The notes under the pieces: generated by a model | Database searches by the model: none | Told to the model about the DNA's origin: nothing | The model's input: the letters and a program-made list of their open reading frames with translations, nothing else | Assembly (NCBI GenBank): GCA_034104345.1 | Contig: JAXEDY010000024.1 | Coordinates: 1 to 35,336 of the forward strand | Length of the DNA stretch: 35,336 nt | Source of the DNA: HGM11416 sp034104345 | Lineage (GTDB): Bacteria > Bacillota > Clostridia > Christensenellales > Borkfalkiaceae | Reading direction: 5' to 3' | Shown: piece after piece, positions 24,346 through 31,786 of the stretch | Position numbering within the stretch: position 1 is the stretch's first letter | How the letters are laid out: every line of letters begins with the position of its first letter | Program-made: the position numbers and the translations under genes

Positions 24346-26799
24346 TTAATCGTTTTCGCCGCCCGAAACAACTTCGATGGGCGCAAGCGACGCAACCAGC
24401 GATTTTATGCCTACGCCCTTGAAGGCAACGTCGATTATCATATCTTTGCCTCCGCCCTTAACCGCGATAACCGTGCCTTCGCCGAATTTTACGTGCTTTA
24501 TAACCGTACGCGGCTTTATGCCCGCAACCGCGCCCTGTTTCGCCTGCGCGTTTGTTCCGCTTGAATTTCCTGCGGGTTTTGCCGAGTTATATCCGCTATC
24601 TCCGCTTGTCGCAGAGCGAGCGTTGCTATTCGCCGCGTTTTTTCTGCTTTGCATAAACGATTTTGCCGCCGTCGAATATCCCGTATACGTCGACGGCGAG
24701 AATTCTTCGGACCCGCCGCGCGAATAATCGCCGTAGGAATTTCCGTAAGACGCTCCGCCATAGTTTCCGCCATAGTTTCCGCCGTAGCCGCTCCCGCCGT
24801 ATGCAGACGATCCGCCGAACGATTTTTCGTAGCGCGAACCGTAATTTTCGCGGTCAACGGCATATTCGCTCCGCGTGCCGAACGCATTTGTTTTTAATCC
24901 GAGTTTGGGCGCAAGTTCGTTTAAAAACGTGCTTTGCGCCGTGAACTGGCGGTTGCCGTAAAGGTAGCGACTGCGCGCCCTTGTAAGATATAACTTTTTC
25001 TCGGCGCGGGTTATGGCAACGTACATAAGTCGGCGTTCTTCTTCCATTTCGGAAAGGCCTTCGGCGGCGCGCGCCACCGGGAACACCGTTTCGTCTAACC
25101 CGCAAACGAACACGTTTTTAAATTCGAGCCCCTTAACCGAGTGAATGGTAGCGACCGACACGAAGTTTCCGCTTTCTAAATCGTCGGTATCCGAACTTAA
25201 CGTAATCGAGTTTAAAAAGTCGGCGAGCGTTGCGCCCGCGTTGCGTTTTGCAAATTCTTCTATGGCGCTCTGATATTCGTTTACGTTCATGCGCTTCGAA
25301 TAATTTTCTTCGTTTTCTAACGCGAATTGCGACATAAAGTCGGTTTTTTGCACTACTTCCACGAAAATATCGGCTAAATTCTTTGTTTCGTCCTGCGCGC
25401 TTATCATAAGCGACGTAATGGTCTTTTTAAAATTTTCAAGTCTGCCTCGCGCCGAAGCCGAAAGCCCTAACTTATCGCAATCAACAACCCCGTCGAATAT
25501 CGAAAGCCCGTAATTTTTGGCGTAATTTTCTAACGCTTCAACGGTTTTGTCGCCTATTCCGCGCTTCGGAACGTTTATAATCCGCAAAACGCTTTCGTCG
25601 TCGAGCGGATTTATCATAAGCCGCATATACGCGGTTAAATCTTTGATTTCTTTGCGTTCGAAGAACTTAAAGCCGCCGAAAACCTTGTAAGGTATGCCGT
25701 AGGTGTTAAATTCCTGTTCGAACGAACGCGACAAGGCGTTTATGCGCATTAAAACGGCAAAATCGCTCGCCTTTGCGCCGCGCGCAATTTCCGATTTTAT
25801 TTTTGTGGCGACGTATCTCGCTTCTTCCGATTCGTCGTCGGCAATTTTTACTTCGGGCTTGTCTCCGCCGGCGTTTTCGGTCCACAGCGTTTTGCTCACC
25901 CTTTCGGTATTGCCTTTAATTATGGTGTTGGCAAGATCTAAAATACTTTTCGTCGAACGGTAGTTTTGTTCGAGTTTATGTATTTTCGCGCCCGAAAAAC
26001 ATTTATCGAATTCTAAAATGTTTTTTATCTCTGCGCCGCGCCAACCGTAAATGCTTTGGTCGTCGTCGCCCACGGCAAACAGATTTTTATGTACCGAACA
26101 CAAAAGCCGCGCTATTTCAAGTTGGATTTTGTTTGTATCCTGAAATTCGTCGATGTGAACGTAACGAAATTTATTCGCGTAATAACTTAAAACTTCTTCG
26201 TCATCGTCGAGCAAATGATAGGTTTTTACGAGCAAATCGTCGAAATCGAGCGCGTTCGATTTTTTTAAAACTTCTTCGTAAGCAAAATATATGCTTGCGT
26301 AAGTTTCGATTTCGCGTATATCGGTGCGGCGGCGAAATTCGGCGGGCGAAGTGTCGCTGTTTTTCGCGTCTGATATGTAAAAACGCGCGTTTTTAAGGTA
26401 TTTGTCGCCGTCAAGTTTCATATCGGCGATAATGCGCTTTAAAACGTTGTTTTTATCCACTTCGCTGTAAATCGAAAAGTTTTTGTTATATCCGGCAAGC
26501 CTTCCGATGCTGTTACGCAATATTCTTACGCACATGCTGTGAATGGTCGAAACCCACATGTTCGCAATGTTTACGCCCATCGATGTAAGCCTTTCGCGCA
26601 TTTCGTCGGCGGCTTTGTTAGTGAAAGTTATTGCAAGTATATTTTCGGGCGGCACGTTATGCCCGTTTACGAGATGGGCGATTCGCGTTGTCAAAACCTT
26701 GGTTTTTCCGCTCCCCGCACCCGCAAACACCAGAACGTAGCCTTCGGTGTCAAGCACCGCTTCGCGTTGTTTGTCGTTTAATTCTGCTAAATAATCCAT
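24346..26799 (-). CDS. pcrA: ATP-dependent DNA helicase PcrA/UvrD type
   Basis: The 817-residue SF1 helicase unwinds DNA 3'-5' in repair and in clearing replication forks. Motifs are Q-motif LNDKQREAV, Walker A GAGSGKT (27-33), FTNKAADEMRER, Walker B HIDEFQDTNKIQ, GDDDQSIYGWRGA, the arginine motif QNYRSTKSIL and TIHSVKGLEFKNVFVCGL, then RRLMYVAITRAEKKLYL. The C-terminal Tudor-like domain is present (TVIKHVKFGEGTVIAVKGGG). Between the helicase core and this domain is a long Gly/Tyr/Ser-rich linker with GGNYGGNYGG repeats. The ATG has no ribosome site and begins only 8 bases after a TATAAT box, so the transcript looks nearly leaderless. Confidence 0.96.
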   Translation of the reverse strand: MDYLAELNDKQREAVLDTEGYVLVFAGAGSGKTKVLTTRIAHLVNGHNVPPENILAITFTNKAADEMRERLTSMGVNIANMWVSTIHSMCVRILRNSIGRLAGYNKNFSIYSEVDKNNVLKRIIADMKLDGDKYLKNARFYISDAKNSDTSPAEFRRRTDIREIETYASIYFAYEEVLKKSNALDFDDLLVKTYHLLDDDEEVLSYYANKFRYVHIDEFQDTNKIQLEIARLLCSVHKNLFAVGDDDQSIYGWRGAEIKNILEFDKCFSGAKIHKLEQNYRSTKSILDLANTIIKGNTERVSKTLWTENAGGDKPEVKIADDESEEARYVATKIKSEIARGAKASDFAVLMRINALSRSFEQEFNTYGIPYKVFGGFKFFERKEIKDLTAYMRLMINPLDDESVLRIINVPKRGIGDKTVEALENYAKNYGLSIFDGVVDCDKLGLSASARGRLENFKKTITSLMISAQDETKNLADIFVEVVQKTDFMSQFALENEENYSKRMNVNEYQSAIEEFAKRNAGATLADFLNSITLSSDTDDLESGNFVSVATIHSVKGLEFKNVFVCGLDETVFPVARAAEGLSEMEEERRLMYVAITRAEKKLYLTRARSRYLYGNRQFTAQSTFLNELAPKLGLKTNAFGTRSEYAVDRENYGSRYEKSFGGSSAYGGSGYGGNYGGNYGGASYGNSYGDYSRGGSEEFSPSTYTGYSTAAKSFMQSRKNAANSNARSATSGDSGYNSAKPAGNSSGTNAQAKQGAVAGIKPRTVIKHVKFGEGTVIAVKGGGKDMIIDVAFKGVGIKSLVASLAPIEVVSGGEND

Positions 26800-26807
26800 A
26801 CTTTTTC

Positions 26808-26836
26808 ATTATAACATGTTTTTGCCGTTTTGTAAA
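26808..26836 (-). promoter_or_regulatory. Sigma-A promoter of pcrA (predicted near-leaderless transcript)
   Basis: Minus strand -35 TTTACA (26836-26831), 17-base spacer ending in TGT (extended -10), -10 TATAAT (26813-26808). The start is expected near 26801, one or two bases before the pcrA ATG (26799). Confidence 0.75.
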
Positions 26837-26945
26837 TAGTATTTATAATATTTAATTATACAAAAACATGTATGCCGCCCGCAAAGTAAAACAGCGACGA
26901 AAAAATATCGGCTCCCTTTGCATAATATTTGTTTTTGCGAAAATT

Positions 26946-27026
26946 GCGGGAGACCGATGGTCTCCCCTACGTTTTTGTAAAACGTAACCACTCTTTTTTA
27001 TCGTAGGGGTGACTTTGAATCGCCCG
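26946..27026. repeat. Inverted pair of CCCCTACG hairpin repeats
   Basis: GCGGGAGACC-GAT-GGTCTCCC followed by CTACG (26946-26971) is a perfect 8-bp GGGAGACC/GGTCTCCC hairpin. A second, imperfect copy in the opposite direction (CGTAGGGGTGACTTTGAATC then GCCCG, 27002-27026) faces it. Both belong to the family tandemly arrayed at 1146-1375. No gene is seen in 26837-27139. Confidence 0.75.
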
Positions 27027-27076
27027 TAGTTTAACGCACACACAAAAAATGCGATAAGCGACGGAAGCGGATTTTA

Positions 27077-27110
27077 TAAAAACCCGCCTATAGGTCGATT
27101 ATCGCATATT
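27077..27110 (+). repeat. CTATAGG-loop repeat, copy 10
   Basis: AAAAACCCGCCTATAGGTCG followed by ATTATCGCATATTC, 30 bases past the stop of the 148-residue gene and antisense to it. The outer stem is weak, but the minus strand ends in a T run. Confidence 0.75.
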
Positions 27111-27139
27111 CAGCAGTAAATAATTAAATTAAAAAACGT

Positions 27140-27586
27140 TTAGATTTTGCCGGCTGCAAGCGGAACGTCTGATTTCGACGGCGAAGTTAAAACCGCAAAT
27201 TTTTTTTCTTCGTCATAGCGTTTGCGGCACTCGCGATATTTTGCGGCAAGTTCGAAAAGATAGCGCTGGCGTGCCTGAAACGAAAGAGTTTTCATATAAG
27301 TTTCGTCGCAAAGTCTGCCTAAAATGTCGCTTACGTCGCCGTAAGTATCTAAAATGCTTTTTACGCGACGATAAAACGCAGAATTGCTTTCGTTCTTTCC
27401 CGAAACGGCTTCGCCTATTTTCGACTGATAATACTTTATCACGTTCGACTGCGAAATGCCTTCGCTTTCGGCAAGGCTCACGTTGTTTTCAACCGTGTTT
27501 TTGTAATCTTCCCAAAATCCGGTTTTAAGTCGGCGTTTAGCCATTTTTGCCAAGTTCTTGATTTCGTTTTTGTTTGTGTTTTTCAT
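27140..27586 (-). CDS. Conserved-looking protein of unknown function (148 aa)
   Basis: A soluble, basic and mainly helical protein with no signal peptide or membrane segment. The N-terminus is Lys/Asn rich (MKNTNKNEIKNLAKMAKRRL), then GFWEDYKNTVENNV, a likely second helical block with VIKYYQSKIGEAV and FYRRVKSILDTYGDVSDILG, and a helix LSFQARQRYLFELAAKYREC. The regular amphipathic helices and a strong GAAGGAAG ribosome site support a real gene. I cannot assign a family. It lies alone after the rpsU terminator, so it needs its own promoter; the upstream region has two perfect palindromes (27618-27637 and 27674-27687) that could be operators. A regulatory or nucleic-acid-binding role is possible but only a guess. 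Confidence 0.75.
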   Translation of the reverse strand: MKNTNKNEIKNLAKMAKRRLKTGFWEDYKNTVENNVSLAESEGISQSNVIKYYQSKIGEAVSGKNESNSAFYRRVKSILDTYGDVSDILGRLCDETYMKTLSFQARQRYLFELAAKYRECRKRYDEEKKFAVLTSPSKSDVPLAAGKI

Positions 27587-27617
27587 TTTTTCTTCCTTCT
27601 TTTTTGTAAATATATTT

Positions 27618-27637
27618 TCGCACCTTTTGGTGCGAAT
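27618..27637. promoter_or_regulatory. Perfect palindrome TTCGCACC-TTTT-GGTGCGAA
   Basis: An exact 8-bp inverted repeat with a 4-base centre, 32-51 bases before the start of the 148-residue protein gene. It would form a hairpin in the leader RNA or serve as an operator. No long T run follows on the minus strand, so it is not a typical terminator. Confidence 0.5.
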
Positions 27638-27673
27638 TTACCTTTATTAAAACGCCGAAGTTCCGCCGAAACC

Positions 27674-27687
27674 GTTGTTTAAACAAC
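27674..27687. promoter_or_regulatory. Perfect palindrome GTTGTTTAAACAAC
   Basis: A 14-bp exact palindrome about 90-100 bases before the 148-residue protein gene, between the rpsU terminator and that gene. Its size and symmetry fit a dimeric repressor site. Confidence 0.4.
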
Positions 27688-27722
27688 CATTTTTCACCCT
27701 TCGAATTTCGACAACTTTCGAC

Positions 27723-27759
27723 AAAAAAACACCCGACAAGCAAAAAACTTATCGGGTGT
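27723..27759 (-). terminator. Intrinsic terminator of rpsU
   Basis: Minus strand ACACCCGATAAG, a T-rich loop, CTTGTCGGGTGT (one mismatch) and then seven T. It begins 6 bases after the rpsU stop codon. Confidence 0.9.
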
Positions 27760-27764
27760 AAAAA

Positions 27765-27944
27765 TTATCCTTTTATGCTTCTTTTTCTCGCGGCTTCCGC
27801 TTTCTTTTTGCGTCTGACCGAAGGTTTTTCGTAATGTTCTTTACGGCGCATATCGCCGATTATTCCGTCGCGCGAGCATTTTCTTTTAAAACGACGAAGC
27901 GCATTATCCAAAGATTCGTTTTCACCAACTCTTATCGTAGACAT
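27765..27944 (-). CDS. rpsU: 30S ribosomal protein S21
   Basis: The 59-residue protein reads MSTIRVGENESLDNALRRFK, then RKCSRDGIIGDMRRKEHYEK and PSVRRKKKAEAARKRSIKG, the typical S21 sequence and length. S21 binds the 30S subunit near the anti-Shine-Dalgarno region and assists initiation. The start is fixed by a very strong GGAGGAGGG site. The gene has its own promoter (27995-28023) and a terminator directly after the stop, and sits in the usual mtaB-HIT-rpsU order of Clostridia. Confidence 0.98.
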   Translation of the reverse strand: MSTIRVGENESLDNALRRFKRKCSRDGIIGDMRRKEHYEKPSVRRKKKAEAARKRSIKG

Positions 27945-27994
27945 TCTTCAACCCTCCTCCGCCCAAATGGCTTTTACTTCTCTCAATCATAACC

Positions 27995-28023
27995 ATTATA
28001 TCAAACGAAAATATAATAGTCAA
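27995..28023 (-). promoter_or_regulatory. Sigma-A promoter of rpsU
   Basis: Minus strand -35 TTGACT (28023-28018), 17-base spacer, -10 TATAAT (28000-27995). The start near 27988 gives a leader of about 44 bases. Confidence 0.85.
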
Positions 28024-28124
28024 CTGTTTTAACGAGCAAAAAGCATTTTAGGCAAATTTAGTTTTATTAGCGCTTTTTTGCCGCAAAACAATGCAAACGC
28101 ACGCACGCCCGCATTTAAATGGGT

Positions 28125-28466
28125 TTATGCGGGTTGCCAGTTCATTTTTTGTCCGCTTAAAACGTGAATGTGCAAATGCGGAACGCTTTGTCCCGCGTCG
28201 TCTCCCTGATTTATAACAAGGCGATATCCGTTTTCAAGTTCCAATTCTTTTTTAAGCATAGGAATGATTTTTAAAATTCTGCCGATCATTTCGGCATCTG
28301 CTTCCGTCATTTCGGCAAGATATTTAAAATGTTTTTTAGGAATAGCCAAAAAGTGGTTTTTCGCTTTCGGCTCGATGTCCTTTATAATAATAAAGTCGTC
28401 GTTTTCAAAAACTTTGTTTACGGCAATTTCGCCGCCCGCAAATTTACAAAATAAACAGTCGCTCAT
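28125..28466 (-). CDS. HIT-family (Hint-type) nucleotide hydrolase
   Basis: The 113-residue protein has N-terminal CLFCKFAGGEI (C4, C7), IPKKHF and the histidine triad HLHIH (H97, H99, H101) in GQSVPHLHIHVLSG, the features of Hint-type hydrolases that cleave adenosine phosphoramidates or similar nucleotide conjugates in the cytoplasm. Length is typical. The ATG has AAGGAG upstream. It lies between mtaB and rpsU, as in many Clostridia. The physiological substrate is unknown. Confidence 0.95.
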   Translation of the reverse strand: MSDCLFCKFAGGEIAVNKVFENDDFIIIKDIEPKAKNHFLAIPKKHFKYLAEMTEADAEMIGRILKIIPMLKKELELENGYRLVINQGDDAGQSVPHLHIHVLSGQKMNWQPA

Positions 28467-28517
28467 TTTTTTACTCCTTAAATTTACTTTTTTAATCGTT
28501 TCTTTTTTAATTTTTAT

Positions 28518-28562
28518 TAAAAAGCCTGCCTATAAGTCGATTAACGGCGTTTTCGCACTTTT
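28518..28562 (+). repeat. CTATAGG-loop repeat, copy 11 (after mtaB)
   Basis: AAAAAGCCTGCCTATAAGTC then GATTAACGGCGTTTTCGC and ACTTTTTT. AAAAAG/CTTTTT and an inner GCC/GGC pair. It is about 38 bases past the mtaB stop and antisense to it; the T run would terminate minus-strand transcripts before HIT. Confidence 0.8.
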
Positions 28563-28599
28563 TTGCAAACCGCGCAAAAAAAGCAAAATTCAAACCTTT

Positions 28600-29826
28600 T
28601 CAAACTCTTTCCGCTTCGGCTCCGTCTTTAAACAAACGCAAAACCTTAACCTTATATTTGCCTTCGCCGCCGCCTTTAACGTAAAGCCGCAAATAGTTTT
28701 CGCTGTACCCTGCGGCGTAGCCTTCTATATTTTCTTCGGCGATAAATTCTAAAATTTTTCCTTCGTTTTTTTGCTCGTAAGCCTTTTTAAGTTCGGCTTT
28801 AAGCGCGAGCATTTTTTCAAGCCGAGCGCGTTTTACTTCGTCGGGTAGCGGTTTAAGTTTTGCACCCGCGGTTCCTTTTCGCACGCTGTAAGGAAAGCAA
28901 TGAATATCGGCAAAACCTATTTTTTTGCAAAACTCGTAAGATTTTTCGAAATATTCGTCGGTTTCGGTCGAATACCCCGCGATAACGTCGGTGGTAATTG
29001 CCGCGTCCGGATAAAATTTGCGTATTAAATCTACTTTTTCGGCGTATTCGGCGCAGGTGTAACGGCGATTCATGCTTTTAAGCACTTCGTCGCACCCCGA
29101 CTGCAACGACAAATGAAAATGCGGCGCAAAATCTTTAAGTTTTTTGGTTGCGTTTAAAAATCTTTCGGTTATAACGTTTACTTCGAGCGAGCCGAACCTT
29201 ATTCTGCAATCCAAATCGCTTAAAAACTCGGTTAAATCGACTAAATCTTCGCCGTTATAACGATAATCCGAAACGTTTATTCCCGTTATAACCGCTTCGA
29301 GCGGCGATAAAGCCAAAATTTCTTCTTTTATTTTCTGTTTATCGCGCGACCGCGACCTGCCGCGAAGATAAGGTATTAAACAATAAGAGCAAAAATTGTT
29401 GCACCCGTCCTGAATTTTTATATATTCGCGGGTTTTGCTCGTTTTGCACGGCATATAGCGGTCAGAATATCCGCTTTCGCTTTCTATATCGACACCGCCT
29501 ATGTCTAAAAGGTCGAAAAGTTTATCTTTATTCTGCGCGCCCACCACCAAGTAAACGCCTTTTTCTTTAAAAGCGTCGGGGTGGTTTTGCGCCGCGCACC
29601 CGCAAACCGCGATTTTTGCGTTCGGGTTATATTTTTTTGCGCGCGCTATTGCCTGCCGTGATTTTTTTTCGGCTTCGGCGGTTACCGCGCATGTGTTTAT
29701 AACGTATAAATCGGCGGGGCAAAATTCTTCGGATACTTCGTATCCGCGATTTATAAGCCCTTGCATAACGCTTGCGCTTTCACGCGAGTTTACTTTGCAA
29801 CCGAGCGTAAAAACCACTGCTTTCAT
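28600..29826 (-). CDS. mtaB: tRNA (N6-threonylcarbamoyladenosine37-C2) methylthiotransferase
   Basis: The 408-residue radical SAM enzyme adds a methylthio group to t6A37 in ANN-decoding tRNAs. The N-terminal MTTase domain has FTLGCKVN (C10), INTCAVT (C46) and CGCAAQ (C75/C77). The radical SAM cluster is CNNFCSYC (C142, C146, C149), followed by IPYLRGRSRSR. A TRAM domain ends the protein. The GCKVN signature separates MtaB from MiaB and RimO. I choose the ATG at 29826, which overlaps the prmA TGA by 4 bases (ATGA) with AGGCGG upstream; a longer start at 29871 would lie inside prmA. Coupled translation with prmA is likely. Confidence 0.96.
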   Translation of the reverse strand: MKAVVFTLGCKVNSRESASVMQGLINRGYEVSEEFCPADLYVINTCAVTAEAEKKSRQAIARAKKYNPNAKIAVCGCAAQNHPDAFKEKGVYLVVGAQNKDKLFDLLDIGGVDIESESGYSDRYMPCKTSKTREYIKIQDGCNNFCSYCLIPYLRGRSRSRDKQKIKEEILALSPLEAVITGINVSDYRYNGEDLVDLTEFLSDLDCRIRFGSLEVNVITERFLNATKKLKDFAPHFHLSLQSGCDEVLKSMNRRYTCAEYAEKVDLIRKFYPDAAITTDVIAGYSTETDEYFEKSYEFCKKIGFADIHCFPYSVRKGTAGAKLKPLPDEVKRARLEKMLALKAELKKAYEQKNEGKILEFIAEENIEGYAAGYSENYLRLYVKGGGEGKYKVKVLRLFKDGAEAERV

Positions 29827-30785
29827 GCCGATTTTTCCGCCTTTTCGTTTTTCATCACGACAGCAAGCCACTCACCTTTTTCGCGTTTTTCGATCAACGA
29901 AAATCCCGCTTTTTCAAACTCTGTCAAAACAAGGTTAAGCCGCTCTTTTATAATGCCGCTCATTATTAAAACGCCGCCCTTTTCAAGTTTTTTCGATATG
30001 TCGGCGGTAAGTCTTATTAAAATTTCGGCGGTTATGTTAGCCACCGCAACGCCCGCGATGCTTTCAACCCCGTCGATTAAATCGGCGCGATAAATTTCAC
30101 ATTCTTCTTTTACGTCGTTAATTTCGGCGTTGTGTTTTGCCGACAAAACAGAAACGGGGTCGATATCGGTCATAATCGCGCGCGAAAAGCCGAGTTTTAT
30201 GCCCGCAATACCTAAAATGCCGCTGCCGGTGCCTACGTCGAGCAAAGTTTTGCCGCTTACCGCGTATTTTTCGAGATATTCGATGCACATCGACGTGGTT
30301 TCGTGTTCGCCGGTGCCGAACGCCGCGTTACTGTCGATATAAACGACTTCTTCGCCCGATTTTTTATCGTAATTTATCCACTTCGGGCAAACTGTAATTT
30401 TTCCGTAATTTATGGGGCGGAAATGTTTTTTCCATATTTCGATCCAATCGTCGCCTTCAACGGTGCGCGTGGCGGTCTCTAAGGTGCCTACGTCGATATT
30501 CCCGGCCGCGTTTTTCTTTAAAGTTTCAAGGTCGGCGTTAATTCGCTTCGCCACGCTTTGGGTTTCGTTAAGTTCAACGTAAGCCTTAACGAAAGCGCAT
30601 TTGTCGCTTTGGTCTTTTAACTTTTCGTCGATATAATCAAAGGTTTCGCGGCGCCTTTCGATAAGTTCGATTACGTCGTTTTTATCGCATACTGAAACGC
30701 CGTAAGTTGTGTATTGCCACAAAATATCGGCTATAAGTTCCTGCGCTTCCGACGTGGTTACGATTGTAAATTCGGTAAATTTCAT
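29823..30785 (-). CDS. prmA: Ribosomal protein L11 methyltransferase
   Basis: The 320-residue enzyme methylates L11 using S-adenosylmethionine. The N-terminal L11-recognition domain (about 1-110) includes DDWIEIWKKHFRP, the family's W...W..YF equivalent. The methyltransferase part has AFGTGEHETT (155-164), the SAM loop LLDVGTGSGILGIAG (181-195) and AVANITAEILIRL with GGVLIMSGI. It is the first gene of a coupled pair with mtaB. The dnaJ or rsmE genes often found beside it are absent. The ribosome site is weak, and no clear promoter was picked in 30786-30880. Confidence 0.96.
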   Translation of the reverse strand: MKFTEFTIVTTSEAQELIADILWQYTTYGVSVCDKNDVIELIERRRETFDYIDEKLKDQSDKCAFVKAYVELNETQSVAKRINADLETLKKNAAGNIDVGTLETATRTVEGDDWIEIWKKHFRPINYGKITVCPKWINYDKKSGEEVVYIDSNAAFGTGEHETTSMCIEYLEKYAVSGKTLLDVGTGSGILGIAGIKLGFSRAIMTDIDPVSVLSAKHNAEINDVKEECEIYRADLIDGVESIAGVAVANITAEILIRLTADISKKLEKGGVLIMSGIIKERLNLVLTEFEKAGFSLIEKREKGEWLAVVMKNEKAEKSA

Positions 30786-30892
30786 TTATGTTCTGCCAGT
30801 TAAAAAAGTATTTAAAAAGTATTTTTTTCTTCGCGCGTTCCGTATGCGCGTTTTATGTAATGCGTTTTTAGTTTTATATAGGATATTTTTTT

Positions 30893-30928
30893 AAAAAAAC
30901 CCGCCTATAGGTCGATTATCGGCACTTT
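30893..30928 (+). repeat. CTATAGG-loop repeat, copy 12 (after the TetR gene)
   Basis: AAAAAAACCCGCCTATAGGT then CGATTATCGGCACTTT; GCC/GGC close the core. It lies about 63 bases past the TetR-type gene stop and antisense to it, with a T run on the minus strand. Confidence 0.78.
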
Positions 30929-30990
30929 AACGCTTTTACGCAAGCCGCCGAACTTATGCGGCGACTTATAAAATTTCGGTTTTAAAAAAT

Positions 30991-31581
30991 TTAGTTTTGT
31001 TTTTTAATATCGCTCATAACGGCGATGTTTTTTTGCATAAACTCGGCAGCCCATGCGGTAACCGTATCGAGCGGAATTTTGCCCTGATCTTTAAAAAACT
31101 TATAATAAAGTTCAAACACCCCGCTCACCAGAAAAGCAAGCATATACGGAACGACGGGGTTTTCGTCGCCGCGCTCGTAAAGATAAACGGCATAAAGTTT
31201 ATCGCAAAGCGAATCTTTAAGTTTGCGCAAAAAGCCCGCTGTGGTATCGGCGAAAACCAGATATTCCATATAGTGTTTGTTTGTTGAAAGCGCCGACGAA
31301 ATTTCTTTTAAAAGCGGATAAGGGTTTTGCTTAAACTGCTCGTAGGTATATTTTTCGAGTATTTTTTCGCACGAAAAAAGCACGTCTTCGTTAAGATCGT
31401 CGAAAATGTTATCAACGCTTTGATAATGCGTGTAAAACGAATTCCGGTTAACCCCGGCAAGCATAGTTAACTCTTTAACCGTAATTTCGCTTAGCGGTTT
31501 ATTTTTTAAAAGTTTTAAAAGCGCCAGTTTAACGGCGCTTCGGGTGCGTCTGCTCCTCTTGTCTTGTTTGAATTCAGTCAT
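30991..31581 (-). CDS. TetR/AcrR-type transcriptional regulator
   Basis: The 196-residue protein has an N-terminal helix-turn-helix (about 12-58: TRSAVKLALLKLLKNKPLSE, ITVKELTMLAGVNRNSFYTH, YQSVDNIFDDL), the classic TetR DNA-binding pattern. The all-helical C-terminal domain (about 75-190) should bind a ligand; its look resembles the DhaS-like branch, which is uncertain. It is divergent from the DUF1846 gene, with 205 bases between the starts, so it may control that gene and itself. The ATG follows GGTGAA. A GATAAT box with TGT before it lies about 15 bases upstream of the ribosome site. Confidence 0.85.
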   Translation of the reverse strand: MTEFKQDKRSRRTRSAVKLALLKLLKNKPLSEITVKELTMLAGVNRNSFYTHYQSVDNIFDDLNEDVLFSCEKILEKYTYEQFKQNPYPLLKEISSALSTNKHYMEYLVFADTTAGFLRKLKDSLCDKLYAVYLYERGDENPVVPYMLAFLVSGVFELYYKFFKDQGKIPLDTVTAWAAEFMQKNIAVMSDIKKQN

Positions 31582-31704
31582 GTTTCACCAAAAATAAGAT
31601 TATCACAACTTTACCTAAAAATCAAGGATTTTGGGCTAAATATCGCGTTTAGCGAACAATTAAGCCGAATTTTAATTTTTTAAAATTTTTTTGCACAAAA
31701 AAAA

Positions 31705-31733
31705 TTGATATTTTTATATGAATATGCTATAAT
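31705..31733 (+). promoter_or_regulatory. Sigma-A promoter of the DUF1846 gene
   Basis: -35 TTGATA (31705-31710), 17-base spacer with TGC before the -10 (extended -10), -10 TATAAT (31728-31733). The start near 31740 gives a 47-base leader with GGAG before the ATG. Confidence 0.82.
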
Positions 31734-31786
31734 GAATCGCGGTAAATTTTTTTTAAGACTTATCGCTTTTTTACGGAGAAGAAAAA

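Noticed and set aside
24649..24944. Arg-rich plus-strand frames opposite pcrA
   Set aside because: They are antisense shadows of the Gly/Tyr-rich linker codons, with repetitive composition.
29827..29871. N-terminal extension of MtaB
   Set aside because: The extension lies inside prmA; the ATG at 29826 starts the family sequence and overlaps the prmA stop as ATGA.
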